Notes: generated from the letters alone by a model not told the origin. A stretch of DNA of 64,000 bases from Echinarachnius parma (GCA_037951105.1 JBAMJV010007132.1:124001-188000); one strand, 5' to 3'; numbered from the stretch's first letter, positions 1 through 15,299 are shown. Numbers and translations: made by a program.

Positions 1-505
1 GCGGTCTCAGGTGAGAATGTAGATGATTTAAAGTTTTAAAAATACGACTACAACTGAGAGTCTGAGACTAATAAATGAGTGTGAATATGACTGCACGTGA
101 GATGAATGAGATTTTACCGAGTGCCTGCCTGATTGATAGCCACCCCGGAGCTGCGGGCATGCTGTCGACTGTCTGGCCGGTGGCCGCGACGGATTAAAAA
201 TTATACTGAGCTGAAATGGGCCTTAAAGCCAAACCTAGCCGGAACAACTCATGCGTGCAGTCCCGAATAAAATAACGCCTATGCTCAATTGGGTCGTAGT
301 GCCAATTTACGCGCGGGAACAATGCTAGAGACTAGGTACTAAAACGTAGTCTAATGCACCTACAAAATATGCAAACTGAACACGTTCCAATTCAAAACAA
401 TCGCTCCTTTTTGAGAACATATAATTCGAAGAAATATTAAGAAGAAAATGTGTCGAAAATAAATGACATTCTCGGCATGACCTGCATAATTATCATGCTA
501 GACAA
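1..505. other. Non-coding left flank of satellite A
   Basis: No open frame of note and no recognisable repeat. The base composition is mixed, with a GC-richer patch around 140-200. It ends abruptly where the first degenerate satellite A unit begins. I see nothing functional in it. Confidence 0.5.
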
Positions 506-3500
506 GGGCGAGGGTCCGGGGGAGGTGTGCGTTCGATGGCGATTTCGAGTACTTTAAAGGTAAAATACCTCGTATCAGAGCATTTGTACCGGATAGCCAG
601 ATATATTGGCTAGCTTTTAAAAAAAAAATCTCGAAAAAATAAGTGGTTTTAGATATAGAAATATTGAAATTACGGCTGACTTAGCCAGCCGTAATCTGTC
701 CACTGCGTGTTATGTCTATGGGAGGTGTATTGGATAGGCGAGGGTCCGGGGGAGGGGTGCGTTCGATGGCGATTTCGAGTACTTTAAAGGTAAAATACCT
801 CATATCAGAGCATATGTACCGGATAGCCAGATATATTGGCTAGCTTTCAAAAAAAAATCTTTAAAAAAAAGGGGATTTAGATATAGAAATATTGAAATTA
901 CGGCTGACTTAGCCAGCCGTAATATTTCGGCTCCGTGTTGTAGCTATGGGCGCTATATTACATAGACGGGGGTCGTGGGGAGGGGTACGTTCAATGGCGA
1001 TTTCGGGTACTTTAACGGTAAAATACCTCATATGAGACCATATGTGGGGGGTAGCCAGATATATTAGCTAGCTTTTAAAATAAAAATCTCGAAAAAAAAA
1101 GTGTCTTTAAGTATGAACAAATTGAAATTACGGCTGGCATAGCCAGCCGTAATCTTTCGGCCCCGTGTTGTATTATATTACATAGACGGGGGTCGCGGGG
1201 AGGGGTACGTTCAATGGCGATTTCAGGTACTTTAACGGTAAAATACCTCATATGAGACCATATGTTGCGGGTAGCCAGATATATTAGCTAGCTTTTAAAA
1301 AAAAAATCTCGAAAAAAAAAGGGTCTTTAAGTATGAAAAAATTGAAATTACTGCTGGCATAGCCAGCCGTAATATTTCGGCTCCGTGTTGTAGCTATGGG
1401 CGCTATATTACATAGACGGGGGTCGTGGGGAGGGGTATGTTCAATGGCGATTTCGGCTACTTTAACAGTTAAATACCTCATATGAGACCATATGTGGGGG
1501 GTAGCCAGATATATTAGCTAGCTTTTAAAATAAAAATCTCGAAAAAAAAAGTGTCTTTAAGTATGAAAAAATTGAAATTACTGCTGGCATAGCCAGCCGT
1601 AATATTTCGGCTCCGTGTTGTAGCTATGGGCGCTATATATTCTAAGACGGGGGTCGTGGGGAGGGGTACGTTCAATGGCGATTTCGGCTACTTTAACGGT
1701 AAAATACCTCATATGAGACCATATGTGGGGGGTAGCCAGATATATTAGCTAGCTTTTAAAATAAAAATCTCGAAAAAAAAAGTGTCTTTAAGTATGAAAA
1801 AATTGAAATTACGGCTGGCATAGCCAGCCGTAATCTTTTGGCCCCGTGTTGTATTATATTACATAGACGGGGGTCGCGGGGAGGGGTACGTTCAATGGCG
1901 ATTTCAGGTACTTTAACGGTAAAATACCTCATATGAGACCATATGTGGGGGGTAGCCAGATATATTAGCTAGCTTTTAAAATAAAAATCTCAAAAAAAAA
2001 AGTGTCTTTAAGTATGAAAAAATTGAAATTACGGCTGGCATAGCCAGCCGTAATCTTTCGGCCCCGTGTTGTATTATATTACATAGACGGGGGTCGCGGG
2101 GAGGGGTACGTTCAATGGCGATTTCGGCTACTTTAACGGTGAAATACCTCATATGAGACCATATGTGGGGGGTAGCCAGATATATTAGCTAGCTTTTAAA
2201 ATAAGAATCTCGAAAAAAAAAGTGTCTTTAAGTATGACAAAATTGAAATTACTGCTGGCATAGCCAGCCGTAATATTTCGGCTCCGTGTTGTAGCTATGG
2301 GCGCTATATTACATAGACGGGGGTCGTGGGGAGGGGTACGTTCAATGGCGATTTCGGCTACTTTAACGGTAAAATACCTCATATGAGACCATATGTGGGG
2401 GGTAGCCAGATATATTAGCTAGCTTTTAAAATAAAAATCTCGAAAAAAAAGTGTCTTTAAGTATGAAAAAATTGAAATTACGGCTGGCATAGCCAGCCGT
2501 AATCTTTTGGCCCCGTGTTGTATTATATTACATAGACGGGGGTCGCGGGGAGGGGTACGTTCAATGGCGATTTCAGGTACTTTAACGGTAAAATACCTCA
2601 TATGAGACCATATGTGGGGGGTAGCCAGATATATTAGCTAGCTTTTAAAATAAAAATCTCAAAAAAAAAAGTGTCTTTAAGTATGAAAAAATTGAAATTA
2701 CTGCTGGCATAGCCAGCCGTAATCTTTCGGCCCCGTGTTGTATTATATTACATAGACGGGGGTCGCGGGGAGGGGTACGTTCAATGGCGATTTCGGCTAC
2801 TTTAACGGTTAAATACCTCATATGTGACCATATGTGGGGGGTAGCCAGATATATTAGCTAGCTTTTAAAATAAAAATCTCGAAAAAAAAAGTGTCTTTAA
2901 GTATGACAAAATTGAAATTACTGCTGGCATAGCCAGCCGTAATATTTCGGCCCCGTGTTGTAGCCATGGGCGCTATATTACATAGACGGGGGTCGTGGGG
3001 AGGGGTACGTTCAATGGCGATTTCGGGTACTTTAACGGTTAAATACCTCATATGAGACCATATGTGGGGGGTAGCCAGATATATTAGCTAGCTTTTAAAA
3101 TAAAAATCTCGAAAAAAAAAGTGTCTTTGAGTATGAATAAATTGAAATTACGGCTGGCATAGCCAGCCGTATTCTTTCGGCCCCGTGTTGTAGCTATGGG
3201 CGCTATATTACATAGACGGGGGTCGTGGGGAGGGGTACGTTCAATGGCGATTTCGGCTACTTTAACGGTAAAATACCTCATATGAGACCATATGTGGGGG
3301 GTAGCCAGATATATTAGCTAGCTTTTAAAATAAAAATCTCAAAAAAAAAAGTGTCTTTAAGTATGACAAAATTGAAATTACGGCTGGCATAGCCAGCCGT
3401 AATCTTTCGGCCCCGTGTTGTATTATATTACATAGACGGGGGTCGCGGGGAGGGGTACGTTCAATGGCGATTTCGGCTACTTTAAAGGTGAAATACCTCA

Positions 3501-6500
3501 TATGAGACCATATGTGGGGGGTAGCCAGATATATTAGCTAGCTTTTAAAATAAAAATCTCGAAAAAAACGTGTCTTTAAGTATGACAAAATTGAAATTAC
3601 TGCTGGCATAGCCAGCCGTAATCTTTCGGCCCCGTGTTGTATTATATTACATAGACGGGGTCGCGGGGAGGGGTACGTTCAATGGCGATTTCGGCTACTT
3701 TAACGGTTAAATACCTCATATGTGACCATATGTGGGGGGTAGCCATATATATTAGCTAGCTTTTAAAATAAAAATCTCGAAAAAAAAAGTGTCTTTAAGT
3801 ATGACAAAATTGAAATTACTGCTGGCATAGCCAGCCGTAATATTTCCGCCCCGTGTTGTAGCCATGGGCGCTATATTACATAGACGGGGGTCGTGGGGAG
3901 GGGTACGTTCAATGGCGATTTCGGGTACTTTAACGGTTAAATACCTCATATGAGACCATATGTGGGGGGTAGCCAGATATATTAGCTAGCTTTTAAAATA
4001 CAAATCTCGAAAAAAAAAGTGTCTTTGAGTATGAATAAATTGAAATTACGGCTGGCATAGCCAGCCGTATTCTTTCGGCCCCGTGTTGTAGCTATGGGCG
4101 CTATATTACATAGACGGGGGTCGTGGGGAGGGGTACGTTCAATGGCGATTTCGGCTACTTTAACGGTAAAATACCTCATATGAGACCATATGTGGGGGGT
4201 AGCCAGATATATTAGCTAGCTTTTAAAATAAAAATCTCGAAAAAAAAAGTGTCTTTAAGTATGACAAAATTGAAATTACTGCTGGCATAGCCAGCCGTAA
4301 TCTTTCGGCCCCGTGTTGTATTATATTACATAGACGGGGGTCGCGGGGAGGGGTACGTTCAATGGCGATTTCGGCTACTTTAACGGTTAAATACCTCATA
4401 TGTGACCATATGTGGGGGGTAGCCATATATATTAGCTAGCTTTTAAAATAAAAATCTCGAAAAAAAAAAGTGTCTTTAAGTATGACAAAATTGAAATTAC
4501 TGCTGGCATAGCCAGCCGTAATATTTCCGCCCCGTGTTGTAGCCATGGGCGCTATATTACATAGACGGGGGTCGTGGGGAGGGGTACGTTCAATGGCGAT
4601 TTCGGGTACTTTAACGGTTAAATACCTCATATGAGACCATATGTGGGGGGTAGCCAGATATATTAGCTAGCTTTTAAAATACAAATCTCGAAAAAAAAAG
4701 TGTCTTTGAGTATGAATAAATTGAAATTACGGCTGGCATAGCCAGCCGTATTCTTTCGGCCCCGTGTTGTAGCTATGGGCGCTATATTACATAGACGGGG
4801 GTCGTGGGGAGGGGTACGTTCAATGGCGATTTCGGCTACTTTAACGGTAAAATACCTCATATGAGACCATATGTGGGGGGTAGCCAGATATATTAGCTAG
4901 CTTTTAAAATAAAAATCTCGAAAAAAAAAGTGTCTTTAAGTATGACAAAATTGAAATTACGGCTGGCATAGCCAGCCGTAATCTTTCGGCCCTGTGTTGT
5001 ATTATATTACATAGACGGGGGTCGCGGGGAGGGGTACGTTCAATGGCGATTTCGGCTACTTTAACGGTGAAATACCTCATATGAGACCATATGTGGGGGG
5101 TAGCCAGATATATTAGCTAGCTTTTAAAATAAAAATCTCGAAAAAAAAAGTGTCTTTAAGTATGACAAAATTGAAATTACTGCTGGCATAGCCAGCCGTA
5201 ATCTTTCGGCCCCGTGTTGTATTATATTACATAGACGGGGGTCGCGGGGAGGGGTACGTTCAATGGCGATTTCGGCTACTTTAACGGTTAAATACCTCAT
5301 ATGTGACCATATGTGGGGGGTAGCCAGATATATTAGCTAGCTTTTAAAATAAAAATCTCGAAAAAAAAAGTGTCTTTGAGTATGAATAAATTGAAATTAC
5401 GGCTGGCATAGCCAGCCGTCTTCTTTCGGCCCCGTGTTGTAGCTATGGGCGCTATATTACATAGACGGGGGTCGTGGGGAGGGGTACGTTCAATGGCGAT
5501 TTCGGGTACTTTAACGGTTAAATACCTCATATGAGACCATATGTGGGGGGTAGCCAGATATATTAGCTAGCTTTTAAAATAAAAATCTCGAAAAAAAAGT
5601 GTCTTTAAGTATGACAAAATTGAAATTACTGCTGGCATAGCCAGCCGTAATATTTCGGCCCCGTGTTGTAGCCATGGGCGCTATATTACATAGACGGGGG
5701 TCGTGGGGAGGGGTACGTTCAATGGCGATTTCGGGTACTTTAACGGTTAAATACCTCATATGAGACCATATGTGGGGGGTAGCCAGATATATTAGCTAGC
5801 TTTTAAAATAAAAATCTCGAAAAAAAAAGTGTCTTTGAGTATGACAAAATTGAAATTACTGCTGGCATAGCCAGCCGTAATCTTTCGGCCCCGTGTTGTA
5901 TTATATTACATAGACGGGGGTCGCGGGGAGGGGTACGTTCAATGGCGATTTCGGCTACTTTAACGGTTAAATACCTCATATGTGACCATATGTGGGGGGT
6001 AGCCAGATATATTAGCTAGCTTTTAAAATAAAAATCTCGAAAAAAAAAGTGTCATTGAAATTACTGCTGGCATAGCCAGCCGTAATATTTCGGCCCCGTG
6101 TTGTAGCCATGGGCGCTATATTACATAGACGGGGGTCGTGGGGAGGGGTACGTTCAATGGCGATTTCGGGTACTTTAACGGTTAAATACCTCATATGAGA
6201 TCATATGTGGGGGGTAGCCAGATATATTAGCTAGCTTTTAAAATAAAAATCTCGAAAAAAAAAGTGTCTTTGAGTATGAATAAATTGAAATTACGGCTGG
6301 CATAGCCAGCCGTATTCTTTCGGCCCCGTGTTGTAGCTATGGGCGCTATATTACATAGACGGGGGTCGTGGGGAGGGGTACGTTCAATAGCGATTTCGGC
6401 TACTTTAACGGTAAAATACCTCATATGAGACCATATGTGGGGGGTAGCCAGATATATTAGCTAGCTTTTAAAATAAAAATCTCGAAAAAAAAAGTGTCTT

Positions 6501-9500
6501 TAAGTATGACAAAATTGAAATTACTGCTGGCATAGCCAGCCGTAATCTTTCGGCCCCGTGTTGTATTATATTACATAGACGGGGGTCGCGGGGAGGGGTA
6601 CGTTCAATGGCGATTTCGGCTACTTTAACGGTTAAATACCTCATATGTGACCATATGTGGGGGGTAGCCAGATATATTAGCTAGCTTTTAAAATAAAAAT
6701 CTCGAAAAAAAAAGTGTCTTTAAGTATGACAAAATTGAAATTACTGCTGGCATAGCCAGCCGTAATATTTCGGCCCCGTGTTGTAGCCATGGGCGCTATA
6801 TTACATAGACGGGGGTCGTGGGGAGGGGTACGTTCAATGGCGATTTCGGGTACTTTAACGGTTAAATACCTCATATGAGACCATATGTGGGGGGTAGCCA
6901 GATATATTAGCTAGATTTTAAAATAAAAATCTCGAAAAAAAAAGTGTCTTTAAGTATGAAAAAATTGAAATTACTGCTGGCATAGCCAGCCGTAATATTT
7001 CGGCTCCGTGTTGTAGCTATGGGCGCTATATTACATAGACGGGGGTCGTGGGGAGGGGTACGTTCAATTGCGATTTCGGCTACTTTAACGGTAAAATACC
7101 TCATATGAGACCATATGTGGGGGGTAGCCAGATATATTAGCTAGCTTTTAAAATAAAAATCTCGAAAAAAAGTGTCTTTAAGTATGAAAAAATTGAAATT
7201 ACGGCTGGCATAGCCAGCCGTAATCTTTTGGCCCCGTGTTGTATTATATTACATAGACGGGGGTCGCGGAGAGGGGTACGTTCAATGGCGATTTCAGGTA
7301 CTTTAACGGTAAAATACCTCATATGAGACCATATGTGGGGGGTAGCCAGATATATTAGCTAGCTTTTAAAATAAAAATCTCAAAAAAAAAAGTGTCTTTA
7401 AGTATGAAAAAATTGAAATTACTGCTGGCATAGCCAGCCGTAATCTTTCGGCCCCGTGTTGTATTATATTACATAGACGGGGGTCGCGGGGAGGGGTACG
7501 TTCAATGGCGATTTCGGCTACTTTAACGGTTAAATACCTCATATGTGACCATATGTGGGGGGTAGCCAGATATATTAGCTAGCTTTTAAAATAAAAATCT
7601 CGAAAAAAAAAGTGTCTTTAAGTATGACAAAATTGAAATTACTGCTGGCATAGCCAGCCGTAATATTTCGGCCCCGTGTTGTATAGCCATGGGCGCTATA
7701 TTACATAGACGGGGGTCGTGGGGAGGGGTACGTTCAATGGCGATTTCGGGTACTTTAACGGTTAAATACCTCATATGAGACCATATGTGGGGGGTAGCCA
7801 GATATATTAGCTAGCTTTTAAAATAAAAATCTCGAAAAAAAAAGTGTCTTTGAGTATGAATAAATTGAAATTACGGCTGGCATAGCCAGCCGTATTCTTT
7901 CGGCCCCGTGTTGTAGCTATGGGCGCTATATTACATAGACGGGGGTCGTGGGGAGGGGTACGTTCAATGGCGATTTCGGCTACTTTAACGGTAAAATACC
8001 TCATATGAGACCATATGTGGGGGGTAGCCAGATATATTAGCTAGCTTTTAAAATAAAAATCTCGAAAAAAAAAGTGTCTTTAAGTATGACAAAATTGAAA
8101 TTACGGCTGGCATAGCCAGCCGTATTCTTTCGGCCCCGTGTTGTAGCCATGGGCGCTATATTACATAGACGGGGGTCGTTGGGAGGGGTACGTTCACTGG
8201 CGATTTCGGGTACTTTAACGGTTAAATACCTCATATGAGACCATATGTGGGGGGTAGCCAGATATATTAGCTAGCTTTTAAAATAAAAATCTCGAAAAAA
8301 AAAGTGTCTTTGAGTATGAATAAATTGAAATTACGGCTGGCATAGCCAGCCGTCTTCTTTCGGCCCCGTGTTGTAGCTATGGGCGCTATATTACATAGAC
8401 GGGGGTCGTGGGGAGGGGTACGTTCAATGGCGATTTCGGGTATTTTAACGGTTAAATACCTCATATGAGACCATATGTGGGGGGTAGCCAGATATATTAG
8501 CTAGCTTTTAAAATAAAAATCTCGGAAAAAAAAGTGTCTTTGAGTATGACAAAATTGAAATTACGGCTGGCATAGCCAGCCGTATTCTTTCGGCCCCGTG
8601 TTGTAGCCATGGGCGCTATATTACATAGACGGGGGTTGTGGGGAGGGGTACGTTCACTGGCGATTTCGGGTACTTTAACGGTTAAATACCTCATATGAGA
8701 CCATATGTGGGGGGTAGCCATATATATTAGCTAGCTTTTAAAATGAAAATCTCGAAAAAAAAAGTGTCTTTGAGTATGACAAAATTGAAATTACGGCTGG
8801 CATAGCCAGCCGTATTCTTTCGGCCCCGTGTTGTAGCTATGGGCGCTATATTACATTGACGGGGGTCGTGGGGAGGGGTACGTTCAATGGCGATTTCGGG
8901 TACTTTAACGGTTAAATACCTCATATGAGACCATATGTGGGGGGTAGCCAGATATATTAGCTAGCTTTTAAAATAAAAATCTCGAAAAAAAAAGTGTCTT
9001 TGAGTATGAATAAATTGAAATTACGGCTGGCATAGCCAGCCGTATTCTTTCGGCCCCGTGTTGTAGCTATGGGCGCTATATTACATAGACGGGGGTCGTG
9101 GGGAGGGGTACGTTCAATGGCGATTTCGGGTACTTTAACGGTTAAATACCTGATATGAGACCATATGTGGGGGGTAGCCAGATATATTAGCTAGCTTTTA
9201 AAATAAAAATCTCGAAAAAAAAAGTGTCTTTAAGTATGAAAAAATTGAAATTACTGCTGGCATAGCCAGCCGTAATATTTCGGCTCCGTGTTGTAGCTAT
9301 GGGCGCTATATTACATAGACGGGGGTCGTGGGGAGGGGTACGTTCAATGGCGATTTCGGCTACTTTAACGGTAAAATACCTCATATGAGACCATATGTGG
9401 GGGGTAGCCAGATATATTAGCTAGCTTTTAAAATAAAAATCTCGAAAAAAAAAGTGTCTTTAAGTATGAAAAAATTGAAATTATGGCTGGCATAGCCAGC

Positions 9501-10548
9501 CGTAATCTTTTGGCCCCGTGTTGTATTATATTACATAGACGGGGGTCGCGGGGAGGGGTACGTTCAATGGCGATTTCAGGTACTTTAACGGTAAAATACC
9601 TCATATGAGACCATATGTGGGGGGTAGCCAGATATATTAGCTAGCTTTTAAAATAAAAATCTCAAAAGACAAAAAGTGTCTTTAAGTATGAAAAAATTGA
9701 AATTACTGCTGGCATAGCCAGCCGTAATCTTTCGGCCCCGTGTTGTATTATATTACATAGACGGGGGTCGCGGGGAGGGGTACGTTCAATGGCGATTTCG
9801 GCTACTTTAACGGTTAAATACCTCATATGTGACCATATGTGGGGGGTAGCCAGATATATTAGCTAGCTTTTAAAATAAAAATCTCGAAAAAAAAAGTGTC
9901 TTTAAGTATGACAAAATTGAAATTACTGCTGGCATAGCCAGCCGTAATATTTCGGCCCCGTGTTGTAGCCATGGGCGCTATATTACATAGACGGGGGTCG
10001 TGGGGAGGGGTACGTTCAATGGCGATTTCGGGTACTTTAACGGTTAAATACCTCATATGAGACCATATGTGGGGGGTAGCCAGATATATTAGCTAGCTTT
10101 TAAAATAAAAATCTCGAAAAAAAAAGTGTCTTTGAGTATGAATAAATTGAAATTACGGCTGGCATAGCCAGCCGTATTCTTTCGGCCCCGTGTTGTAGCT
10201 ATGGGCGCTATATTACATAGACGGGGGTCGTGGGGAGGGGTACGTTCAATGGCGATTTCGGGTATTTTAACGGTTAAATACCTCATATGAGACCATATGT
10301 GGGGGGTAGCCAGATATATTAGCTAGCTTTTAAAATAAAAATCTCGGAAAAAAAAGTGTCTTTGAGTATGACAAAATTGAAATTACGGCTGGCATAGCCA
10401 GCCGTATTCTTTCGGCCCCGTGTTGTAGCCATGGGCGCTATATTACATAGACGGGGGTCGTGGGGAGGGGTACGTTCACTGGCGATTTCGGGTACTTTAA
10501 CGGTTAAATACCTCATATGAGACCATATGTGGGGGGTAGCCAGATATA

Positions 10549-11468
10549 TTAGCTAGCTTTTAAAATAAAAATCTCGAAAAAAAAAGTGTCTTTGAGTATG
10601 AATAAATTGAAATTACGGCTGGCATAGCCAGCCGTATTCTTTCGGCCCCGTGTTGTAGCTATGGGCACTATATTACATAGACGGGGGTCGTGGGGAGGGG
10701 TACGTTCAATGGCGATTTCGGCTACTTTAACGGTAAAATACCTCATATGAGACCATATGTGGGGGGTAGCCAGATATATTAGCTAGCTTTTAAAATAAAA
10801 ATCTCGAAAAAAAAAGTGTCTTTAAGTATGACAAAATTGAAATTACTGCTGGCATAGCCAGCCGTAATATTTCGGCCCCGTGTTGTAGCCATGGGCGCTA
10901 TATTACATAGACGGGGGTCGTGGGGAGGGGTACGTTCAATGGCGATTTCGGGTACTTTAACGGTTAAATACCTCATATGAGACCATATGTGGGGGGTAGC
11001 CAGATATATTAGCTAGCTTTTAAAATAAAAATCTCGAAAAAAAAAGTGTCTTTGAGTATGAATAAATTGAAATTACGGCTGGCATAGCCAGCCGTATTCT
11101 TTCGGCCCCGTGTTGTAGCTATGGGCACTATATTACATAGACGGGGGTCGTGGGGAGGGGTACGTTCAATGGCGATTTCGGCTACTTTAACGGTAAAATA
11201 CCTCATATGAGACCATATGTGGGGGGTAGCCAGATATATTAGCTAGCTTTTAAAATAAAAATCTCGAAAAAAAAAGTGTCTTTAAGTATGACAAAATTGA
11301 AATTACTGCTGGCATAGCCAGCCGTAATATTTCGGCCCCGTGTTGTAGCCATGGGCGCTATATTACATAGACGGGGGTCGTGGGGAGGGGTACGTTCAAT
11401 GGCGATTTCGGGTACTTTAACGGTTAAATACCTCATATGAGACCATATGTGGGGGGTAGCCAGATATA
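10549..11468 (+). repeat. Dimeric higher-order repeat in satellite A (2 x 460 bp)
   Basis: Two adjacent 230-bp units form a 460-bp block repeated twice. The units starting at 10549 and 11009 share a private variant (gggcactat in place of gggcgctat), and those at 10779 and 11239 appear identical. Longer blocks also recur: the units from 6907 are matched 2280 bp later from 9187. This is the usual product of unequal crossing-over or conversion. Confidence 0.8.
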
Positions 11469-11939
11469 TTAGCTAGCTTTTAAAATAAAAATCTCGAAAA
11501 AAAAAGTGTCTTTGAGTATGACAAAATTGAAATTACGGCTGGCATAGCCAGCCGTATTCTTTCGGCCCCGTGTTGTAGCCATGGGCGCTATATTACATAG
11601 ACGGGGGTCGTGGGGAGGGGTACGTTCACTGGCGATTTCGGGTACTTTAACGGTTAAATACCTCATATGAGACCATATGTGGGGGGTAGCCAGATATATT
11701 AGCTAGCTTTTAAAATTAAAATCTCGAAAAAAAAAGTGTCTTTAAGTATGAACAAATTGAAATTACGGCTGGCATAGCCAGCCGTAATCTTTCGGCCCCG
11801 TGTTGTATTATATTACATAGACGGGGGTCGCGGGGAGGGGTACGTTCAATGGCGATTTCGGCTACTTTAACGGTGAAATACCTCATATGAGACCATATGT
11901 GGGGGGTAGCCAGATATATTAGCTAGCTTTTAAAAGAAA

Positions 11940-13515
11940 AATCTCGAAAAAATAAGTGGTTTTAGATACTGAAAAAATGAAATTACTCAGGCTGAAGCCA
12001 GCCGTAATCTTTCGGCTGTGTGTTATGTCTATGGGAGGTATATTGTATAGGCGAGGGTCGAGGGGAGGGGTGCGTTCAATGGCGATTTCGAGTACTTTAA
12101 CGGTAAATTACCTCATATCAGAGCCAGATATATTGGCTAGCTTTTTAAAATATATGGAAAAAAAAAATATGGAAAAATTGAAATTACGGCTAGCATACCC
12201 AGCCGTAATCCTTCGGCCCCGTGTTGTAGCTATGCGCGGTATATTGTATAGGCGAGGGTCGAGGGGAGGGGTGTGTTCAATGGCGATTTCGGGTACTTTA
12301 ACTGTAAATTACCTCATATGAGAGCATATGTACGGGATAGCTAGATATATTAGCTAGCTTTTAAAAGAAAAATCTCGAAAAAATAAGTGGTTTTAGATAT
12401 GGAAAAATTGAAATTACGGCTAGCATACCCAGCCGTAATCCTTCGGCCCGGTGTTATGTCTATGGGAGGTATTTTGTATAGGCGAGGGTCGAGGGGAGGG
12501 GTGCGTTCAATGGCGATTTCGGGTACTTTAACTGTAAATTACCTCATATGAGAGCATATGTACGGGATAGCCAGATATATTAGCTAGCTTTTAAAAGAAA
12601 AATCTCGAAAAAATAAGTGGTTTTAGATATGGAAAAATTGAAATTACGGCTAGCATACCCAGCCGTAATCCTTCGGCCCCGTGTTGTAGCTATGCGCGGT
12701 ATATTGTATAGGCGAGGGTCGAGGGGAGGGGTGCGTTCAATGGCGATTTCGGGTACTTTAACTGTAAATTACCTCATATGAGAGCATATGTACGGGATAG
12801 CCAGATATATTAGCTAGCTTTTAAAAGAAAAATCTCGAAAAAATAAGTGGTTTTAGATACTGAAAAAATGAAATTACTCAGGCTGAAGCCAGCCGTAATC
12901 TTTCGGCTGTGTGTTATGTCTATGGGAGGTATATTGTATAGGCGAGGGTCGAGGGGAGGGGTGCGTTCAATGGCGATTTCGGGTACTTTAACAGTAAATT
13001 ACCTCATATGAGAGCATATGTACGGGATAGCCAGATATATTAGCTAGCTTTTAAAATAAAAATCTCGAAAAAAATAAGTGGTTTTAGATATAGAAAAATT
13101 GAAATTACGGCTAGCATACCCTACCCAGCCGTAATCCTTCGGCCCCGTGTTGTAGCTATGCGCGGTATATTGTATAGGCGTGGGTCGAGGGGAGGGGTGC
13201 GTTCAATGGCGATTTCGGGTACTTTAACTGTAAATTACCTCATATGAGAGCATATGTACGGGATAGCCAGATATATTAGCTAGCTTTTAAAAGAAAAATC
13301 TCGAAAAAATAAGTGGTTTTAGATATAGAAAAATCGAAATTACCTAGGCTGAAGCCAGCCGTAATCTTTCGGCTGTGTGTTATGTCTATGGGAGGTATAT
13401 TGTATAGGCGAGGGTCGAGGGGAGGGGTGCGTTCAATAGCAATTTCGGGTGCTTTAACTGTAAATTACCTAATATGAGAGCATATGTACGGGATAGCCAG
13501 ATATATTAGCTAACT
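11940..13515 (+). repeat. Divergent right-edge block of satellite A
   Basis: From about 11940 the units switch to a sub-type with AAATAAGTGGTTTTAGATA in place of the core AAAGTGTCTTTAAGTATG, 'acggctagcatacccagccgt' replaced hairpins and a GGCGAGGGTCGAGG segment. The first two units (506-960) resemble this sub-type more than they resemble the core, so the array has similar old-looking edges around a homogenised centre. The final unit decays at about 13512. Confidence 0.85.
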
Positions 13516-14161
<646 letters not shown>

Positions 14162-14500
14162 ACTAGAAAACACCTGCTTGGATCGCAAGTTCGGTTGCCT
14201 TTAAGTCAATGAGCGAAAATTCTAGAAGCTATTTGTTTCATTGATAAGACTATAAGATAAATTTCATATCAAGGTGTATTTACGCAAGTTTGTTTAGATT
14301 AATAACGTTCATGACCATGGCCACAGTGCCAATTTGTACAATGTGGTGGTCTTCGTACCGCATTAATCATGAGTGATTATTATTACAGTTATTATTTGCG
14401 GATTTCCGCGTATGGCATATATAGCGATTTATAGATGTCAATTATTCCTTCCCGTTATCCATCATTTAACATTGTGAACAGTATTCGATATCATGCTTAA

Positions 14501-15046
14501 ATGGATAGTTGAGTTGTGGTATATAGGGCGCTACACATAATACTTTTTTGTGAGATATCGAAAACTGAGTGTAATACTTGAAAGAGCATAATATTATAAT
14601 GACAGAATAAACTTTATTTGATCAAAATCGGTTGAGAAACGCCCAAAATAATCGTAACGATTTCTAATAAACGTGGGGCCCCATAAACATTACAAATATT
14701 AGATAATTTTGAACCAACCGTTAAAACAAAATAAATGCTTCCTGCTTTCCAAAAACTCTCAAAAGAAGATTTGTAATAGTTGTTGATTATCACTCTAGCT
14801 GAACACTATTTTATGAACCATCACATGCACAATATTTTATTTAAAATGGTTGAAACCAATGAGTTTTTGAGGAGCGCCCTCTTGAGTTAGAACAGCTCTT
14901 CTCAAATGATAACTGGCTTTTTTCTTTGTGTTTTGTAATTTTGTATACATTTCGAGCATGGTGGGGTTATAAATATTAGTTTGTAATGTTACTGTGCAGG
15001 TTTTGGTTACTAAAGTTCAGCCTTACCAAAACTGTACTATACCCCT
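14501..15046 (+). mobile_element. Non-autonomous TTAA-flanked element (family 1)
   Basis: TTAA at 14497-14500 and 15047-15050 flank ends that are imperfect inverted repeats: left ATGGATAGTTGAGTTGTGGT, right (reverse complement) AGGGGTATAGTACAGTTTTG. The interior segment with ATCAAAATCGGTTGAGAAAC recurs at 45400-45620 and, inverted, at 27180-27322. TTAA duplications are known for piggyBac and Kolobok superfamilies. No transposase frame is present. Confidence 0.6.
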
Positions 15047-15299
15047 TTAACATCATTTTAATTGAAAATATTACCATCTTTGCATTTCATTGTATACTCA
15101 TAAACGCTATGATCCACTTTCAATGATTAGTTGTATTTTCACTATTACTATCACCCACTTTACTACATCACAACCCCCGTGTCTATTATCACCCCTATCG
15201 TCATCATCACTGAACCATCCCTTACAATTATTAATGTATATTCATAACCACCACCATATTCAGCACGTTGCAACATACATCTCTACCATCACCATCATC

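Larger units (their letters stand above)
506..13515 (+). repeat. Satellite A: tandem array of 230/219-bp units, about 57 copies
   Basis: A head-to-tail array in one orientation. The long unit is 230 bp (for example successive starts at 10089, 10319, 10549, 10779). The short unit is 219 bp and lacks about 11 bp between GTGTTGTA and TATTACATAGAC. Each unit carries a hairpin, TTACGGCTGGC-ATA-GCCAGCCGTAA or a one-mismatch version, then a G-rich stretch near GGGGAGGGGTACG, paired CATATG sites and an A-tract. The many 60-65-codon minus-strand frames recur only because the unit does; they cross the hairpin and A-tract, so I do not regard them as genes. No CTGATGA hammerhead core is visible on either strand. 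Confidence 0.97.

Noticed and set aside
1284-11666. More than 30 similar minus-strand frames of 60-74 codons (MRYxTVKV...)
   Set aside because: They repeat at the satellite period, include the A-tract and hairpin, and show no codon-level conservation beyond that of the DNA unit. Treated as satellite by-products.
506-13515. Hammerhead ribozyme in satellite A
   Set aside because: Hairpins suggested it, but neither strand contains the CTGATGA...GAAA core.
14396-14415. GCGGATTTCCGC hairpin resembling a Helitron 3' end
   Set aside because: No CTRR terminus follows and no matching 5' end was found.
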